Of a DNA stretch of 39,489 nucleotides, positions 18,392-26,925 are shown piece after piece. A program made the position numbers and the translations under genes. The notes below the pieces were generated by a model. It was not told the DNA's origin and ran no database searches. It was given only the letters and a program-made list of their open reading frames with translations. Numbering within the stretch: position 1 is the stretch's first letter; each line of letters begins with the position of its first letter. The stretch is taken from contig JBMOLK010000289.1 of the NCBI GenBank assembly GCA_049325575.1, positions 1-39,489 on the forward strand, given 5' to 3'. This stretch comes from JBMOLK01 sp049325575 (GTDB taxonomy: Bacteria; Bacillota; Clostridia; Acetivibrionales; Acetivibrionaceae).

Positions 18392-19630
18392 TTACATTCC
18401 CATATCTTTTGAATACATCATAACACGGTTTCTTCCTGACTGCTTGGCTTTATACAAAGCTATATCTGCTGTTTTTATAAGGTTGGCCTTGTTATCTGCA
18501 AACATTGGGTACGTAGAAACACCAAGGCTGCAGCTGATATACGGAAGATCAACATCATTAACTTTGGGCATGGGCTCCGTAGCAACCGTTTCTCTTATAC
18601 GTTCAGCTATGGATATAGCTGTTTCGGTATCTGTTGAAGGCAGTATGGCAATGAACTCTTCGCCGCCATATCGTGCCACCAGGTCTGTTCTGCGCAGGCA
18701 TCTTAAGATAACCTGTGAGAACACCACCAGAACGGCATCGCCGGCTGCATGTCCATAAGTATCATTTACTTTCTTAAAGTGGTCTATATCCATCATAATA
18801 ACACTTAGGTTCTGGTGAGACATGCTTGTAGCTTCAATCTGGTTTTCAAGGAACGGTTCCAGGAAGCTTCTGTTATAGAGCTTTGTAAGCTTATCCGTAG
18901 ACGCCTTCTTACTAAGTTGATGAAGTGCTCTCTTACTGCTTATGATCGGTTTGGCAACTTCAATATATGACTTTAACTTAGAGATAATTGTGTCATTAAA
19001 AAAGTACCTGCTCTTGGAATAAAGCTGTAATATCCCCAAAGTCTGATTACCGTCGGTTATAGGAAGACAAATATAACTTCCCGACTTATGTTCCGGCAGC
19101 TGGTATGCACATGTTATGTCTGTAGCAATATTTCTGACACAGCAGTCCCGTCCATATTTTATAATAGGACAATTTCTTGGCTCCATGCTGCAAAGAGGCA
19201 TTCTCTCATTTGTTATACGCTGCCAGACCACATCGTTGGTTGACCTGTCATTCCGGTAGAACAGGGTTACATGGTTAGCAAGATGCATGTTGCGCACGAA
19301 ATTATATAATGTTTCATATACTTCAATTTCAGATGTTGAACGATGAAGTACATCTGTAAAATTTTTGAAATTTTTAAGCTCTTTGGCATGGGCGTGCTGC
19401 TGCGATAATATGTTTAACAGAATACCGGAAATAATAAAAATTATCATATATAAAATGATTGTAAAAAATGTTGCAAATATTATGATATTGATATTGTCAA
19501 TAGGATTGGTACGGCTATACCAGTCAAAAACAATATACGTGGGTATGCCTAAACCTGTGCCCGCAATTAAAGAAACCAACAATAGGCTAAAAGAACTAAA
19601 GCTTTTTTTCATGGGAGATTTTCTTAGCAC
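18392..19630 (-). CDS. Membrane diguanylate cyclase with GAF-like sensor domain
   Basis: This 412-residue protein has two N-terminal membrane helices (about 13-35 and 46-73), a GAF-like sensor (about 95-230) and a C-terminal GGDEF domain. The active site is GGEEF (322-326). The inhibitory I-site RRTD (313-316) sits exactly five residues before it, so product feedback is expected. It should make cyclic di-GMP from two GTP at the membrane. The sensor has six cysteines (147, 154, 163, 164, 174, 188), which could bind metal or sense redox state; that is inference. The start is GTG at 19630, supported by GGAAAGGGTGAG six bases upstream. No cyclic di-GMP effector gene is nearby. Confidence 0.92.
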   Translation of the reverse strand: MLRKSPMKKSFSSFSLLLVSLIAGTGLGIPTYIVFDWYSRTNPIDNINIIIFATFFTIILYMIIFIISGILLNILSQQHAHAKELKNFKNFTDVLHRSTSEIEVYETLYNFVRNMHLANHVTLFYRNDRSTNDVVWQRITNERMPLCSMEPRNCPIIKYGRDCCVRNIATDITCAYQLPEHKSGSYICLPITDGNQTLGILQLYSKSRYFFNDTIISKLKSYIEVAKPIISSKRALHQLSKKASTDKLTKLYNRSFLEPFLENQIEATSMSHQNLSVIMMDIDHFKKVNDTYGHAAGDAVLVVFSQVILRCLRRTDLVARYGGEEFIAILPSTDTETAISIAERIRETVATEPMPKVNDVDLPYISCSLGVSTYPMFADNKANLIKTADIALYKAKQSGRNRVMMYSKDMGM

Positions 19631-20061
19631 GTTTTTCTCACCCTTTCCAAAGGATGTACAACAAAATAAATTAGTATGGCGGTTTCAATTAGATTTAGTG
19701 TTATTAATATAAGTGAGTAAAAATGTATGATCACATAGTCTGCTGAGGAGTCTGACAAAACTGTTTAACTACAAACAAGTAAAGTGGCAATCTGTCTTGC
19801 TTTGCTAAAGCACTGATTAAATCCACACTCCCTACATAGCCTATAAGGTTTTTAGACTTACATATAATTATATAATATCATATAATTAGCGTTTTGGGAA
19901 CAATTTTTGTGCGTTCATACATTCATTTACCTTGAATGTTATTGTATTATAACACACCTTGTTGAATTGAAAAATGCTTTTTGAGGACATGTAAAAAAAT
20001 TGTAATATATGTCGAAATTATGAACAAAATCAAATTAATAAAATAATAAATAAAAAAATAG
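19631..20061. other. Intergenic region between the GGDEF gene and the rpsF operon
   Basis: This region holds the upstream sides of two divergent units. A perfect 7-base dyad, ACATTCA (19919-19925) and TGAATGT (19933-19939), stands upstream of the rpsF promoter and could be an operator. On the minus strand upstream of the GGDEF gene I looked for a cyclic di-GMP riboswitch and did not find its conserved core. No coding gene is convincing here. Confidence 0.4.
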
Positions 20062-20090
20062 TTGCATTGAATGAAAAAATATGATAAAAT
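20062..20090 (+). promoter_or_regulatory. Promoter of the rpsF-ssb-rpsR operon
   Basis: TTGCAT (20062-20067), a 17-base gap and TAAAAT (20085-20090) form a good vegetative promoter. The expected start near 20097 gives a leader of about 63 bases before rpsF. Confidence 0.65.
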
Positions 20091-20096
20091 TTTTGC

Positions 20097-20159
20097 CTGT
20101 GAATCCTTGCTCTGTTCTCAGGAAACAGGGCCGTTTAGTCCGGGAGGAGGTGAAGTCGA
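20097..20159 (+). promoter_or_regulatory. Candidate S6:S18 autoregulatory leader of rpsF
   Basis: The short leader contains GCTCTGTT paired with AACAGGGC (8 base pairs including one G-U), directly followed by CCG and a second CCG next to the SD GGGAGGAGGTGAAG. Bacterial rpsF leaders often carry a CCG-containing motif that mimics the 16S rRNA site of the S6:S18 pair and allows feedback control. The hairpin and CCGs are seen; the identity is inferred from position. Confidence 0.4.
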
Positions 20160-20447
20160 ATGATAAATAAATATGAAACTGTTTTTATTATTAGTCCAGA
20201 ACTTGGAGAAGAAGAAACAAAATCCCTTATTGAAAAAATTAAAAGTTTAATAGAAACTTCAGCTCAATTGGAGAATATCGATGAATGGGGTAGAAGAAAG
20301 CTTGCTTATCCCATAAATGATTTCAATGAAGGCTACTATGTGCTGGCTAACTTTAGTGCAGAATCCAGTTTTCCTCATGAGCTTGAAAGAGTCTATAAAA
20401 TAACCGATGGTATTATCAAAGATATTATTATTAAAAAGGATAATTAA
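20160..20447 (+). CDS. rpsF: 30S ribosomal protein S6
   Basis: This 95-residue protein has the S6 pattern, starting MINKYETVFIISPELGEEE and with the conserved EWGRRKLAYPINDFNEGYY in the middle. S6 binds S18 and the central domain of 16S rRNA. The start is set by a strong GGAGGAGGTGAAG. It is the first gene of the classic rpsF-ssb-rpsR operon, 9 bases before ssb. Confidence 0.97.
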   Translation: MINKYETVFIISPELGEEETKSLIEKIKSLIETSAQLENIDEWGRRKLAYPINDFNEGYYVLANFSAESSFPHELERVYKITDGIIKDIIIKKDN

Positions 20448-20456
20448 GGTGGTATT

Positions 20457-20873
20457 ATGAATAAGGTTATTTTAATGGGAAGACTTACAAAAGATCCTGA
20501 ATTAAGGTACACGAATGTTAACAACACACCGGTATGCAGCTTCACATTAGCTATTGACAGGCGTTTCTCAAGACAGGGAGAGGAAAAACAGGCGGATTTT
20601 GTGCCTGTTGTTGTGTGGAGCAAGCTGGCAGAATTTTGTTCAAAGTATTTTACAAAAGGACGTCAGGTAGCGGTTGTTGGTAGAATTCAGACGCGTACAT
20701 GGGATGATAACGAAGGAAAAAAGCATTATGTAACTGAAGTAGTTGCAGAGGAAGCATACTTTGCTGATAGCAAGAAGAGTGATGATGCTCCTGCAAGACC
20801 TTTAGACAATAACGGTATGCAGCCTTCAGACGGATTTTATCCTTTGGATGACGATGATGAATTGCCATTCTGA
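20457..20873 (+). CDS. ssb: Single-stranded DNA-binding protein
   Basis: This 138-residue OB-fold protein begins MNKVILMGRLTKDPELRYT, typical of replicative SSB, and ends in the acidic tip DDDDELPF, which docks partner proteins of replication and repair. The N-terminal domain covers about residues 1-105, followed by a short disordered linker. The position between rpsF and rpsR marks it as the main cellular SSB. The SD is in AATTAAGGTGGT. Confidence 0.97.
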   Translation: MNKVILMGRLTKDPELRYTNVNNTPVCSFTLAIDRRFSRQGEEKQADFVPVVVWSKLAEFCSKYFTKGRQVAVVGRIQTRTWDDNEGKKHYVTEVVAEEAYFADSKKSDDAPARPLDNNGMQPSDGFYPLDDDDELPF

Positions 20874-20959
20874 TTAAGTTTGCCTTATACTGTTTATTAC
20901 AGATAAAATATGCTATATAGTGTATTGTAAAAAGTTTAGAAAGGAGGCGTTACAAAGTT

Positions 20960-21244
20960 ATGGCAGCTCCAAGAAGAGATAGGAATAACAAGGATTTTGA
21001 TAGAGGCGATGCAAAAGGGCCAATGAAAATGAGAAGAGCAAAAAAGAAGATTTGTGCTTTTTGCGTAGATAAGATCAATGATCTGGATTATAAAGATATA
21101 GCTAAATTGAAGAAGTATATTTCTGAAAGAGGTAAGATATTGCCGAGAAGAATTTCCGGCAACTGTGCAAAGCACCAGCGTCAAATGACTGCTGCAGTAA
21201 AAAGGGCAAGACACATTGCATTGTTACCTTATACTTCAGATTAA
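20960..21244 (+). CDS. rpsR: 30S ribosomal protein S18
   Basis: This 94-residue S18 has the conserved core DLDYKDIAKLKKYISERGKI and LPRRISG, with a basic N-terminal extension. A CAFC pair and a later CAKH suggest the cysteine-containing, zinc-type form of S18. The SD AAAGGAGGCG lies before the ATG. The 86-base gap from ssb has no clear terminator, so co-transcription is likely. Confidence 0.96.
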   Translation: MAAPRRDRNNKDFDRGDAKGPMKMRRAKKKICAFCVDKINDLDYKDIAKLKKYISERGKILPRRISGNCAKHQRQMTAAVKRARHIALLPYTSD

Positions 21245-21258
21245 TAGATTATAGTAAT

Positions 21259-21295
21259 AAAGCAGCCTGTAGACTTGATTTGCCGGCTGTTTTTT
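21259..21295 (+). terminator. Terminator of the rpsF-ssb-rpsR operon
   Basis: AAAGCAGCC (21259-21267) pairs with GGCTGTTTT (21285-21293), including one G-U, followed by more T. It lies 15 bases past the rpsR stop and abuts the 3' end of the convergent YihY-family gene. Confidence 0.75.
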
Positions 21296-21297
21296 AT

Positions 21298-22149
21298 TTA
21301 CTGCTTTTGTCCGTTAACGCTAGGGTGACTAAAGGCAAGGGTTGCATTAAGTTCACCTCCAAGGAGGATAATGATGCTTATCCAATAAAGCCAGATAAGA
21401 AGTGCAATGACTCCTCCAATGCTTCCATAAGTTCTCGAAAAGTTTCCAAAGTTATTTATATATAGTGAAAAAAGGACGGAAGTCAGGATCCAGCCAAAGG
21501 TCGAAAACAGGGAACCCGGCATTACCTCCCTTAAAGTAAGCCTGCGGTTTGGTGTAAATAAGTATAAAAGTGTAAAGACCAGCAGCATAGTGATTAGAGG
21601 TATAAAATACCGGATAAAAGTCCACACTGTCTTGAATATATGGGAAAAACCCAGAAATATGAATAGCTGCTCTCCGATAATTTCACCAAACACCAAAAGA
21701 AAAAATGAGAATAGAATAGTTAGAGCCAGAGCTATTGTTGCCAATACAGATAGCCCCCTTACCTTCCAAAAGGGCCGCGTTTCTTTCTGGTCAAAGGCCC
21801 TGTTAAGTCCCCTTATAACGGCATTCATTCCGTTTGACGAAGCCCAAATTGTAGCAAGCATACCAAAGGACAGGAAGGTGGCTCTTCTCGAGTTAACTAC
21901 CTGGCTTATTATATCCGATACAATATTATAAGCGGAACTGGGCATAATCTTTGAAAGATCATTTAAAGCCTGCTCACTTGTAACTGGCGTAAAACTAACA
22001 AGTGTAATAAGGAAGATTAAAAAAGGAAAAAAAGATAAAATAAAATAATAGGTAAGCTGTGCTGCCAGCGCAGGTATATCATCATCCTGGAATCTTAGAT
22101 ATATATTCCTGATAGTTTTAAAAATTCTACTGTTTAATAATATTGACAT
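21298..22149 (-). CDS. YihY/BrkB-family inner membrane protein
   Basis: This 283-residue protein has about six membrane helices. The family's N-terminal signature is visible in DDDIPALAAQLTYYFILSFFPFLIFLITL. The glycine-rich segment with YGSIGGVIALLIWLYW and the GGELNA motif near the C-terminus are also typical. The family was once called ribonuclease BN, but that assignment belongs to a different gene; its true function is unclear, with transport or envelope roles proposed. The SD is AAAAGGATGG upstream of the ATG. It stands alone on the minus strand. Confidence 0.88.
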   Translation of the reverse strand: MSILLNSRIFKTIRNIYLRFQDDDIPALAAQLTYYFILSFFPFLIFLITLVSFTPVTSEQALNDLSKIMPSSAYNIVSDIISQVVNSRRATFLSFGMLATIWASSNGMNAVIRGLNRAFDQKETRPFWKVRGLSVLATIALALTILFSFFLLVFGEIIGEQLFIFLGFSHIFKTVWTFIRYFIPLITMLLVFTLLYLFTPNRRLTLREVMPGSLFSTFGWILTSVLFSLYINNFGNFSRTYGSIGGVIALLIWLYWISIIILLGGELNATLAFSHPSVNGQKQ

Positions 22150-22324
22150 CTATATTTTCCATCCTTTTAGAAGAATAATCATGCTATAATTTATGATTGA
22201 TTAAAGTACCTGCATTTTATTCATTACCAACATTACCAGGTGAATTAACTAAATAGAAAGAAATGCGTATCATGTAAGAGGTTGACAAAAATGTACATAA
22301 AATTAAAAATACTTCTAAAACATG

Positions 22325-22353
22325 TTGGAAAGAACACTTTAGTCTGATAAAAT
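22325..22353 (+). promoter_or_regulatory. Promoter of galU
   Basis: TTGGAA (22325-22330), a 17-base gap and TAAAAT (22348-22353) sit about 50 bases before the galU start. A nearby TTGACA (22282) lacks a good -10 at the right distance. Confidence 0.5.
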
Positions 22354-22401
22354 ATAATAGAAGGCAAAATCTTGTTAACAACGAAAAGAGGTGTGTCGAA
22401 T

Positions 22402-23271
22402 TTGAAAGTTAGAAAAGCCATTATTCCGGCGGCTGGTCTGGGTACCAGATTTTTGCCGGCAACAAAGGCACAGCCTAAAGAAATGCTTCCTATAGTTGAC
22501 AAACCAACTATTCAGTATATTGTAGAAGAAGCAATAATGTCGGGTATTGAAGACATAATAATTATTTCAGGAAGAAGCAAAAGGGCAATAGAAGATCACT
22601 TTGACAAATCTTACGAGCTGGAGCAGGAACTTGAGAAAAAGGGTAATGATGACCTTCTTAAGCTGGTTCAGGATATTTCAAATCTTGCGGATATTCATTA
22701 TATCAGGCAAAAAGAAGCCAAAGGTTTGGGACATGCCATTTACTGTGCTAAATCCTTTATAGGCAATGAGCCTTTTGCAGTTCTGCTTGGGGATGATATT
22801 GTAGATTCCCATGTACCGTGTCTTAAGCAGTTGATTGATGTATATAATGAATACAAGACCACAGTTTTAGGTGTTCAGCCTGTCCCGGATGAGGATGTAT
22901 CAAAATACGGTATTGTAGGCTGCAAGCTGGTGGACAACAGGGTATACAAAGTTAAGGATCTGGTAGAAAAACCGGATAAGGCCAATGCTCCTTCAAATAT
23001 TGCCATACTCGGAAGATACATTATTACTCCCCAGATATTCGAGCACCTTGAAAATGTAAAGCCGGGTAAAGGTGGAGAGATTCAGCTGACGGATGCGTTA
23101 AAGAGCTTGATCGGCCAGGAGGCTATGTACGCGTACGACTTTGAAGGAAAAAGATATGATGTTGGAAACAAAATAGGGTTCTTGCAGGCTACAGTTGAGT
23201 TTGCGTTAGGCAGGGATGATTTGAAGGATGAGTTTTCAAAATACTTAAAGTCGATAGTTGGGGATATATAA
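22402..23271 (+). CDS. galU: UTP-glucose-1-phosphate uridylyltransferase
   Basis: This 289-residue nucleotidyltransferase makes UDP-glucose from UTP and glucose-1-phosphate for cell-surface glycans. The signature GLGTRFLPATKAQPKEMLP is at the N-terminus, and the product-binding region has LGDD and VEKP. I chose TTG at 22402 as the start. It follows AAAGAGGTGTG at proper spacing and gives the standard beginning MKVRKAIIPAAG. The in-frame upstream codons lie before that SD. The next gene starts 87 bases on with no terminator between. Confidence 0.95.
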   Translation: MKVRKAIIPAAGLGTRFLPATKAQPKEMLPIVDKPTIQYIVEEAIMSGIEDIIIISGRSKRAIEDHFDKSYELEQELEKKGNDDLLKLVQDISNLADIHYIRQKEAKGLGHAIYCAKSFIGNEPFAVLLGDDIVDSHVPCLKQLIDVYNEYKTTVLGVQPVPDEDVSKYGIVGCKLVDNRVYKVKDLVEKPDKANAPSNIAILGRYIITPQIFEHLENVKPGKGGEIQLTDALKSLIGQEAMYAYDFEGKRYDVGNKIGFLQATVEFALGRDDLKDEFSKYLKSIVGDI

Positions 23272-23358
23272 GAGATTCTTGTATTATATCAATAAAATAA
23301 ATAAATTTCACAATATTACAAATAATACTTATAAATATATTTATAGGTATTATTTTTT

Positions 23359-23952
23359 ATGAGACGAATATGGATTTTAATTATACCGGTAGTAGTTTTA
23401 ATATTGCTTATGATTTTCAATGAACCCCAAAGAGAGCGGAGTACCCTGGATTACTCTGCTCCTATTAAAGCTGGGAGCAATATGGCGGGGGGTAATAGTG
23501 GGACTCAAAGCATAGACAATAAGCTTCCAGACTACCCTATAGGAGCAGAAGAACATACGGAATACAAAGGAGACAAGGGTTTGCTTAGGGATGAAAAAAT
23601 TAATAGTGGTACAAAAGAAAATAGGGAAACTGCCCAAAACATTGAGCCTTCAAAGGCAGATAGCAAGAGCACCCATTCAGGTCATGAGAAAAAGTTCTTT
23701 CTAACCCATGATGAGATTATTGCAATGAATAATGTCAGCTTTACAGATAAAATTATGGGTCTTTCTATCCTAAGAAAGCTAAATAAGAGTGATATCGAAG
23801 ACATGCTTAAGATTGCAAGAGGTGGCATAACCTTTGATGAAATGGAGGATTTGAAAAAGATCCTCTTAACAAAGCTTGAACCTGATGAAATAGAGAAGCT
23901 TGAAGGAATGCTTAGAAAGAATAAAAAACTATATGCACAGGGAAGACTCTGA
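23359..23952 (+). CDS. Small membrane-anchored protein of unknown function
   Basis: This 197-residue protein is not recognised. One N-terminal membrane helix (about residues 4-20) is followed by a polar, low-complexity linker (about 25-110) rich in G, S, N, E and K, then a compact helical domain (about 112-192). The C-terminal part has repeated patterns such as ITFDEMEDLKKILLTKLEPDEIEKLEGMLRK, suggesting a helix-bundle or interaction module outside the membrane. It probably shares the galU transcript. The SD is weak (AGGT), so expression may be low or depend on galU. Confidence 0.7.
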   Translation: MRRIWILIIPVVVLILLMIFNEPQRERSTLDYSAPIKAGSNMAGGNSGTQSIDNKLPDYPIGAEEHTEYKGDKGLLRDEKINSGTKENRETAQNIEPSKADSKSTHSGHEKKFFLTHDEIIAMNNVSFTDKIMGLSILRKLNKSDIEDMLKIARGGITFDEMEDLKKILLTKLEPDEIEKLEGMLRKNKKLYAQGRL

Positions 23953-23972
23953 AGATCTTATCAAAGGCTATA

Positions 23973-24029
23973 AAACAGGGTACTTACATAAAGCTTCAAC
24001 CCGGTGAAACTTATGTAAGTACCCTGTTT
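23973..24029. terminator. Long perfect hairpin between convergent genes
   Basis: AAACAGGGTACTTACATAA (23973-23991) and its exact complement (24011-24029) form a 19-base-pair stem with a 19-base loop that can itself pair (TTCA with TGAA). It lies between the galU unit and the minus-strand secreted glycosidase gene, so it probably ends both transcripts. The U tract is short on the plus strand and better on the minus strand. Confidence 0.7.
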
Positions 24030-24058
24030 ACAAACTGCTAACTAAATTTTATCAGTTT

Positions 24059-26857
24059 TTACTCTACAACAGATTTAACCTGATATGTCACGCTATTTCC
24101 CATAACGGTGATTTCAATGTATTTGACTTCCAAAGCATTGACAGGATTTAGCGCCTTAGCATTAAGCCCTGCTGTACTTATATATTTTATTCCGTCTGCC
24201 ATATAGCTTTTATCAACACTGCCTTTGTAAAATACCCATATATTCTTGCCTGTTTTTTTCCTCCAATCAACTATTACTTTTTTAAAAAGATCAGCTTCCA
24301 TTTTATCACTAAAGCTTCCTGGAGAGTCTTTCATGAAGATAAATATGTTATCTCCCTCAAAGGATGTCAGCTTGTCTAAGAACCACTGCCATTGTCCTGC
24401 TGCACTTTCTCTAATTCCGGCCTTGGTGGTGTTTAGCTGGATTATTCTGCTGTTTTCAATATCATAAGACTTATATACTGCCTCACCCGTAATTATTTGA
24501 GTGTTGACAAGGTTAGTATCGGCAGCTGTCTTCTCGGAGAGCTCTGACACAAGGAGTTTTTCCAGCAGGTTCTCAGGTTGGGTCTTCCCGGAGAAGACAG
24601 TAAACTTATGAGAGTTGCTCTCATCTTTAAAGTCAACCTGCTTGTTTGCCTCATCTGAAGGAATAGTATCCTGTGGGATTTTGCCTGCCTCTATAGTAGG
24701 ATATGTTGCTGTCTTTACATCCAGATCGTCAAAATATATACTGCCAAAATCTGCTACAGGATTAACCTGGGCTATATATATCTTTGTAAGCTTTGACGGC
24801 GACTTGATATCGGCTAGTGAGGCCTCAACACGTTTCCAACCTGTCCAATACATATCCCTGGTAAAATCAACAAGGTGCTTCTTGCCGGAAGAATCATAGA
24901 CCTCTGCCCTCAGCCAATTGGTGTTTTCATGAGGATTGTAGACCCAGAGGCCTATTTTTGTTGTGTTGCTGCTAAGGCTTATTCCTTCATTTGCAAACAC
25001 CAGGTACGCTGCCCTTGTTCCTTCAAGGTTTGAAAAGTCATATGTCAGCTTTCCGGAGGAATTACCTGCTGTCTTTTGCTCGCTGCTGATTTCATAACTA
25101 CCGGGTACAGTACTTGGTGCTGAAAGGAAAGAGCCGTTTGGAGCCTCAAAACTATCCTTTATTTCCATTGTTTCAGAGGCAACTGATACAGCACAGTATG
25201 CATGTGTACTGCCAAGGGAGGCACTAATATACCCAGTACCGTTTTTGACAGCAGTGAATTTGTTTTTATCCAGTTTTCCTATATCGCCTGATAAGGACCA
25301 ATTTACATCTAAAGGGTTGATATATGCGGAATATCCGCTTTTATCCCTGCCGATTATAGATAAGGTTTTAGACTTATCCATGTTAAGATAAAGGGACTTT
25401 TCGCTTAGTGTAAGCTGGCTTGGAGAGCCAAGGACCCTTACGTTTATACTGGAGGTTATATTTCCTATGGATGCAGTAACTGTTCCCTCACCTTCTGTTT
25501 CAGGGTAGAACACGTTTCCCCTGAAGGTTCCTTTAATACCGGTAACACTCCATTTAACCTGGCTCTCATCGATTGTTAAAGGATTGAAATAAGTATCATA
25601 ACCCCTAACGGTGAACTCCCTTGATGTGTTTACAAATACATTTGTATCGGCAGTATCTATTATAAGTCCTTCCAATGAAGATGGAGGACAGATTGAGAAT
25701 ATACCTATTGCATTTGCCACAGCTCTTGGGGCACCGTCGGAGGGTGCGTTTACTATCTGGATGTCATTGGTTCCAGGCTTTCTGGCCACCATCGTTGTAG
25801 ATCCGCCTCCATCAAGGTTGACTGCATTATAGGCGCCAAGGCTTATCATAAGCTGGGCCAATTCTGTCTGTGTCATCCCCAGGCTTCCTACCTTAGGTCC
25901 ATCTACTGTTGCCAGTATAAGCTGTTTACCTGTGCGAGAGCTTCCTACAGCAGTACGGGCGGGCCTTCCGGAATGGACATAAGAGAACTTTGCGGGTATT
26001 TTTCCATCCTTCACAAGAATTGCACTTCCTGTAACAGCCATTTCAATAGTACCCCAGTCCGGAGTTGTTGAAATTGAGAAGTTTACAGTATCCCCAACCC
26101 TGAAGTTTTGCTCGAGAAATTGTCCATTTACACCCCTTGCAATAACTACATAGCCGTTTTCCGGTATCTCTACCGATGGGAGGGCTTTTCGTATTTCCTT
26201 CACAATGCCCCAGTCAACCACCATTTCTACAATGTCAGGGCAATCGGAAGACACGCCAGGTGACATTTTGCTCCACTTTCTGCTCCATACGGCTATATCC
26301 TCAAATTTATTTGAGCTTGGTTTGTTGTATTGTCTTACAACAGCACCAGAGGAGCCTGTAGGAGCAGTTATTACCATACTGGTTTTCCAGTAATCATAGA
26401 AAACTTCATTAAGGTTGTTCATTGAAAATGTAGCCATAGAGTCGTTGTATTTATTATATTCAGAATCGGCAGATATAATCTGCCCTGACTGCACAACGGG
26501 CCCATCAGGATAGGCTTTTCCAGGCTCACTCATCCAGTTGAAAAAACTTGCATTTACTGCTGCGATTGCACCGTTGGATTGGGCAAGGGTCTTTGTATTT
26601 GTAAGCTTGCTTATAGACTCCGTGTTTGATATAGTATCAACTTTTACATTGGGATTATCAAGATTGACTCTTAATACATTTATTTTGAGCCATCCTTCAT
26701 CAGTAAACCTGGTGATCTTCTCCAAAACTACACCTGAAGTTATAATTTCAAAAGAAGAAGTTTCATGAATGGTTCCTGCATTTACCCCGGTAAACGAGAA
26801 GACTAACAGAATTGAAATTATTAATACGGCAGACATTGTTTTTCTTATGTACTTCAT
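24059..26857 (-). CDS. Secreted NAGPA-type phosphodiester glycosidase, multidomain
   Basis: This 932-residue exported protein has a signal peptide (cleavage probably after VNA, near residue 27). Its NAGPA (phosphodiester glycosidase) domain spans about residues 80-390, with hallmark NLDGGGSTTMV and SGRPARTAVG. Two Ig-like segments follow, then a jelly-roll CBM-like domain (about 560-710). The C-terminal stretch resembles a calcineurin-type phosphoesterase in its strand order but lacks metal ligands. The family removes GlcNAc from phosphodiester links and is often tied to exopolysaccharide or teichoic acid turnover. The start ATG at 26857 follows AGGAGGAATCGCT; an upstream in-frame ATG at 26902 has no SD. 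The substrate is not known. Confidence 0.88.
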   Translation of the reverse strand: MKYIRKTMSAVLIISILLVFSFTGVNAGTIHETSSFEIITSGVVLEKITRFTDEGWLKINVLRVNLDNPNVKVDTISNTESISKLTNTKTLAQSNGAIAAVNASFFNWMSEPGKAYPDGPVVQSGQIISADSEYNKYNDSMATFSMNNLNEVFYDYWKTSMVITAPTGSSGAVVRQYNKPSSNKFEDIAVWSRKWSKMSPGVSSDCPDIVEMVVDWGIVKEIRKALPSVEIPENGYVVIARGVNGQFLEQNFRVGDTVNFSISTTPDWGTIEMAVTGSAILVKDGKIPAKFSYVHSGRPARTAVGSSRTGKQLILATVDGPKVGSLGMTQTELAQLMISLGAYNAVNLDGGGSTTMVARKPGTNDIQIVNAPSDGAPRAVANAIGIFSICPPSSLEGLIIDTADTNVFVNTSREFTVRGYDTYFNPLTIDESQVKWSVTGIKGTFRGNVFYPETEGEGTVTASIGNITSSINVRVLGSPSQLTLSEKSLYLNMDKSKTLSIIGRDKSGYSAYINPLDVNWSLSGDIGKLDKNKFTAVKNGTGYISASLGSTHAYCAVSVASETMEIKDSFEAPNGSFLSAPSTVPGSYEISSEQKTAGNSSGKLTYDFSNLEGTRAAYLVFANEGISLSSNTTKIGLWVYNPHENTNWLRAEVYDSSGKKHLVDFTRDMYWTGWKRVEASLADIKSPSKLTKIYIAQVNPVADFGSIYFDDLDVKTATYPTIEAGKIPQDTIPSDEANKQVDFKDESNSHKFTVFSGKTQPENLLEKLLVSELSEKTAADTNLVNTQIITGEAVYKSYDIENSRIIQLNTTKAGIRESAAGQWQWFLDKLTSFEGDNIFIFMKDSPGSFSDKMEADLFKKVIVDWRKKTGKNIWVFYKGSVDKSYMADGIKYISTAGLNAKALNPVNALEVKYIEITVMGNSVTYQVKSVVE

Positions 26858-26925
26858 AGCGATTCCTCCTGATTGGTATATAATTTTTTCTTTGGTAATC
26901 AAGTATTGTTTTTAGTAGAATATTA

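Noticed and set aside
19640..19900. Cyclic di-GMP riboswitch upstream of the GGDEF gene
   Set aside because: Small hairpins exist (GCTTT-AGC-AAAGC) but the conserved riboswitch core and tetraloop-receptor bases are not present.
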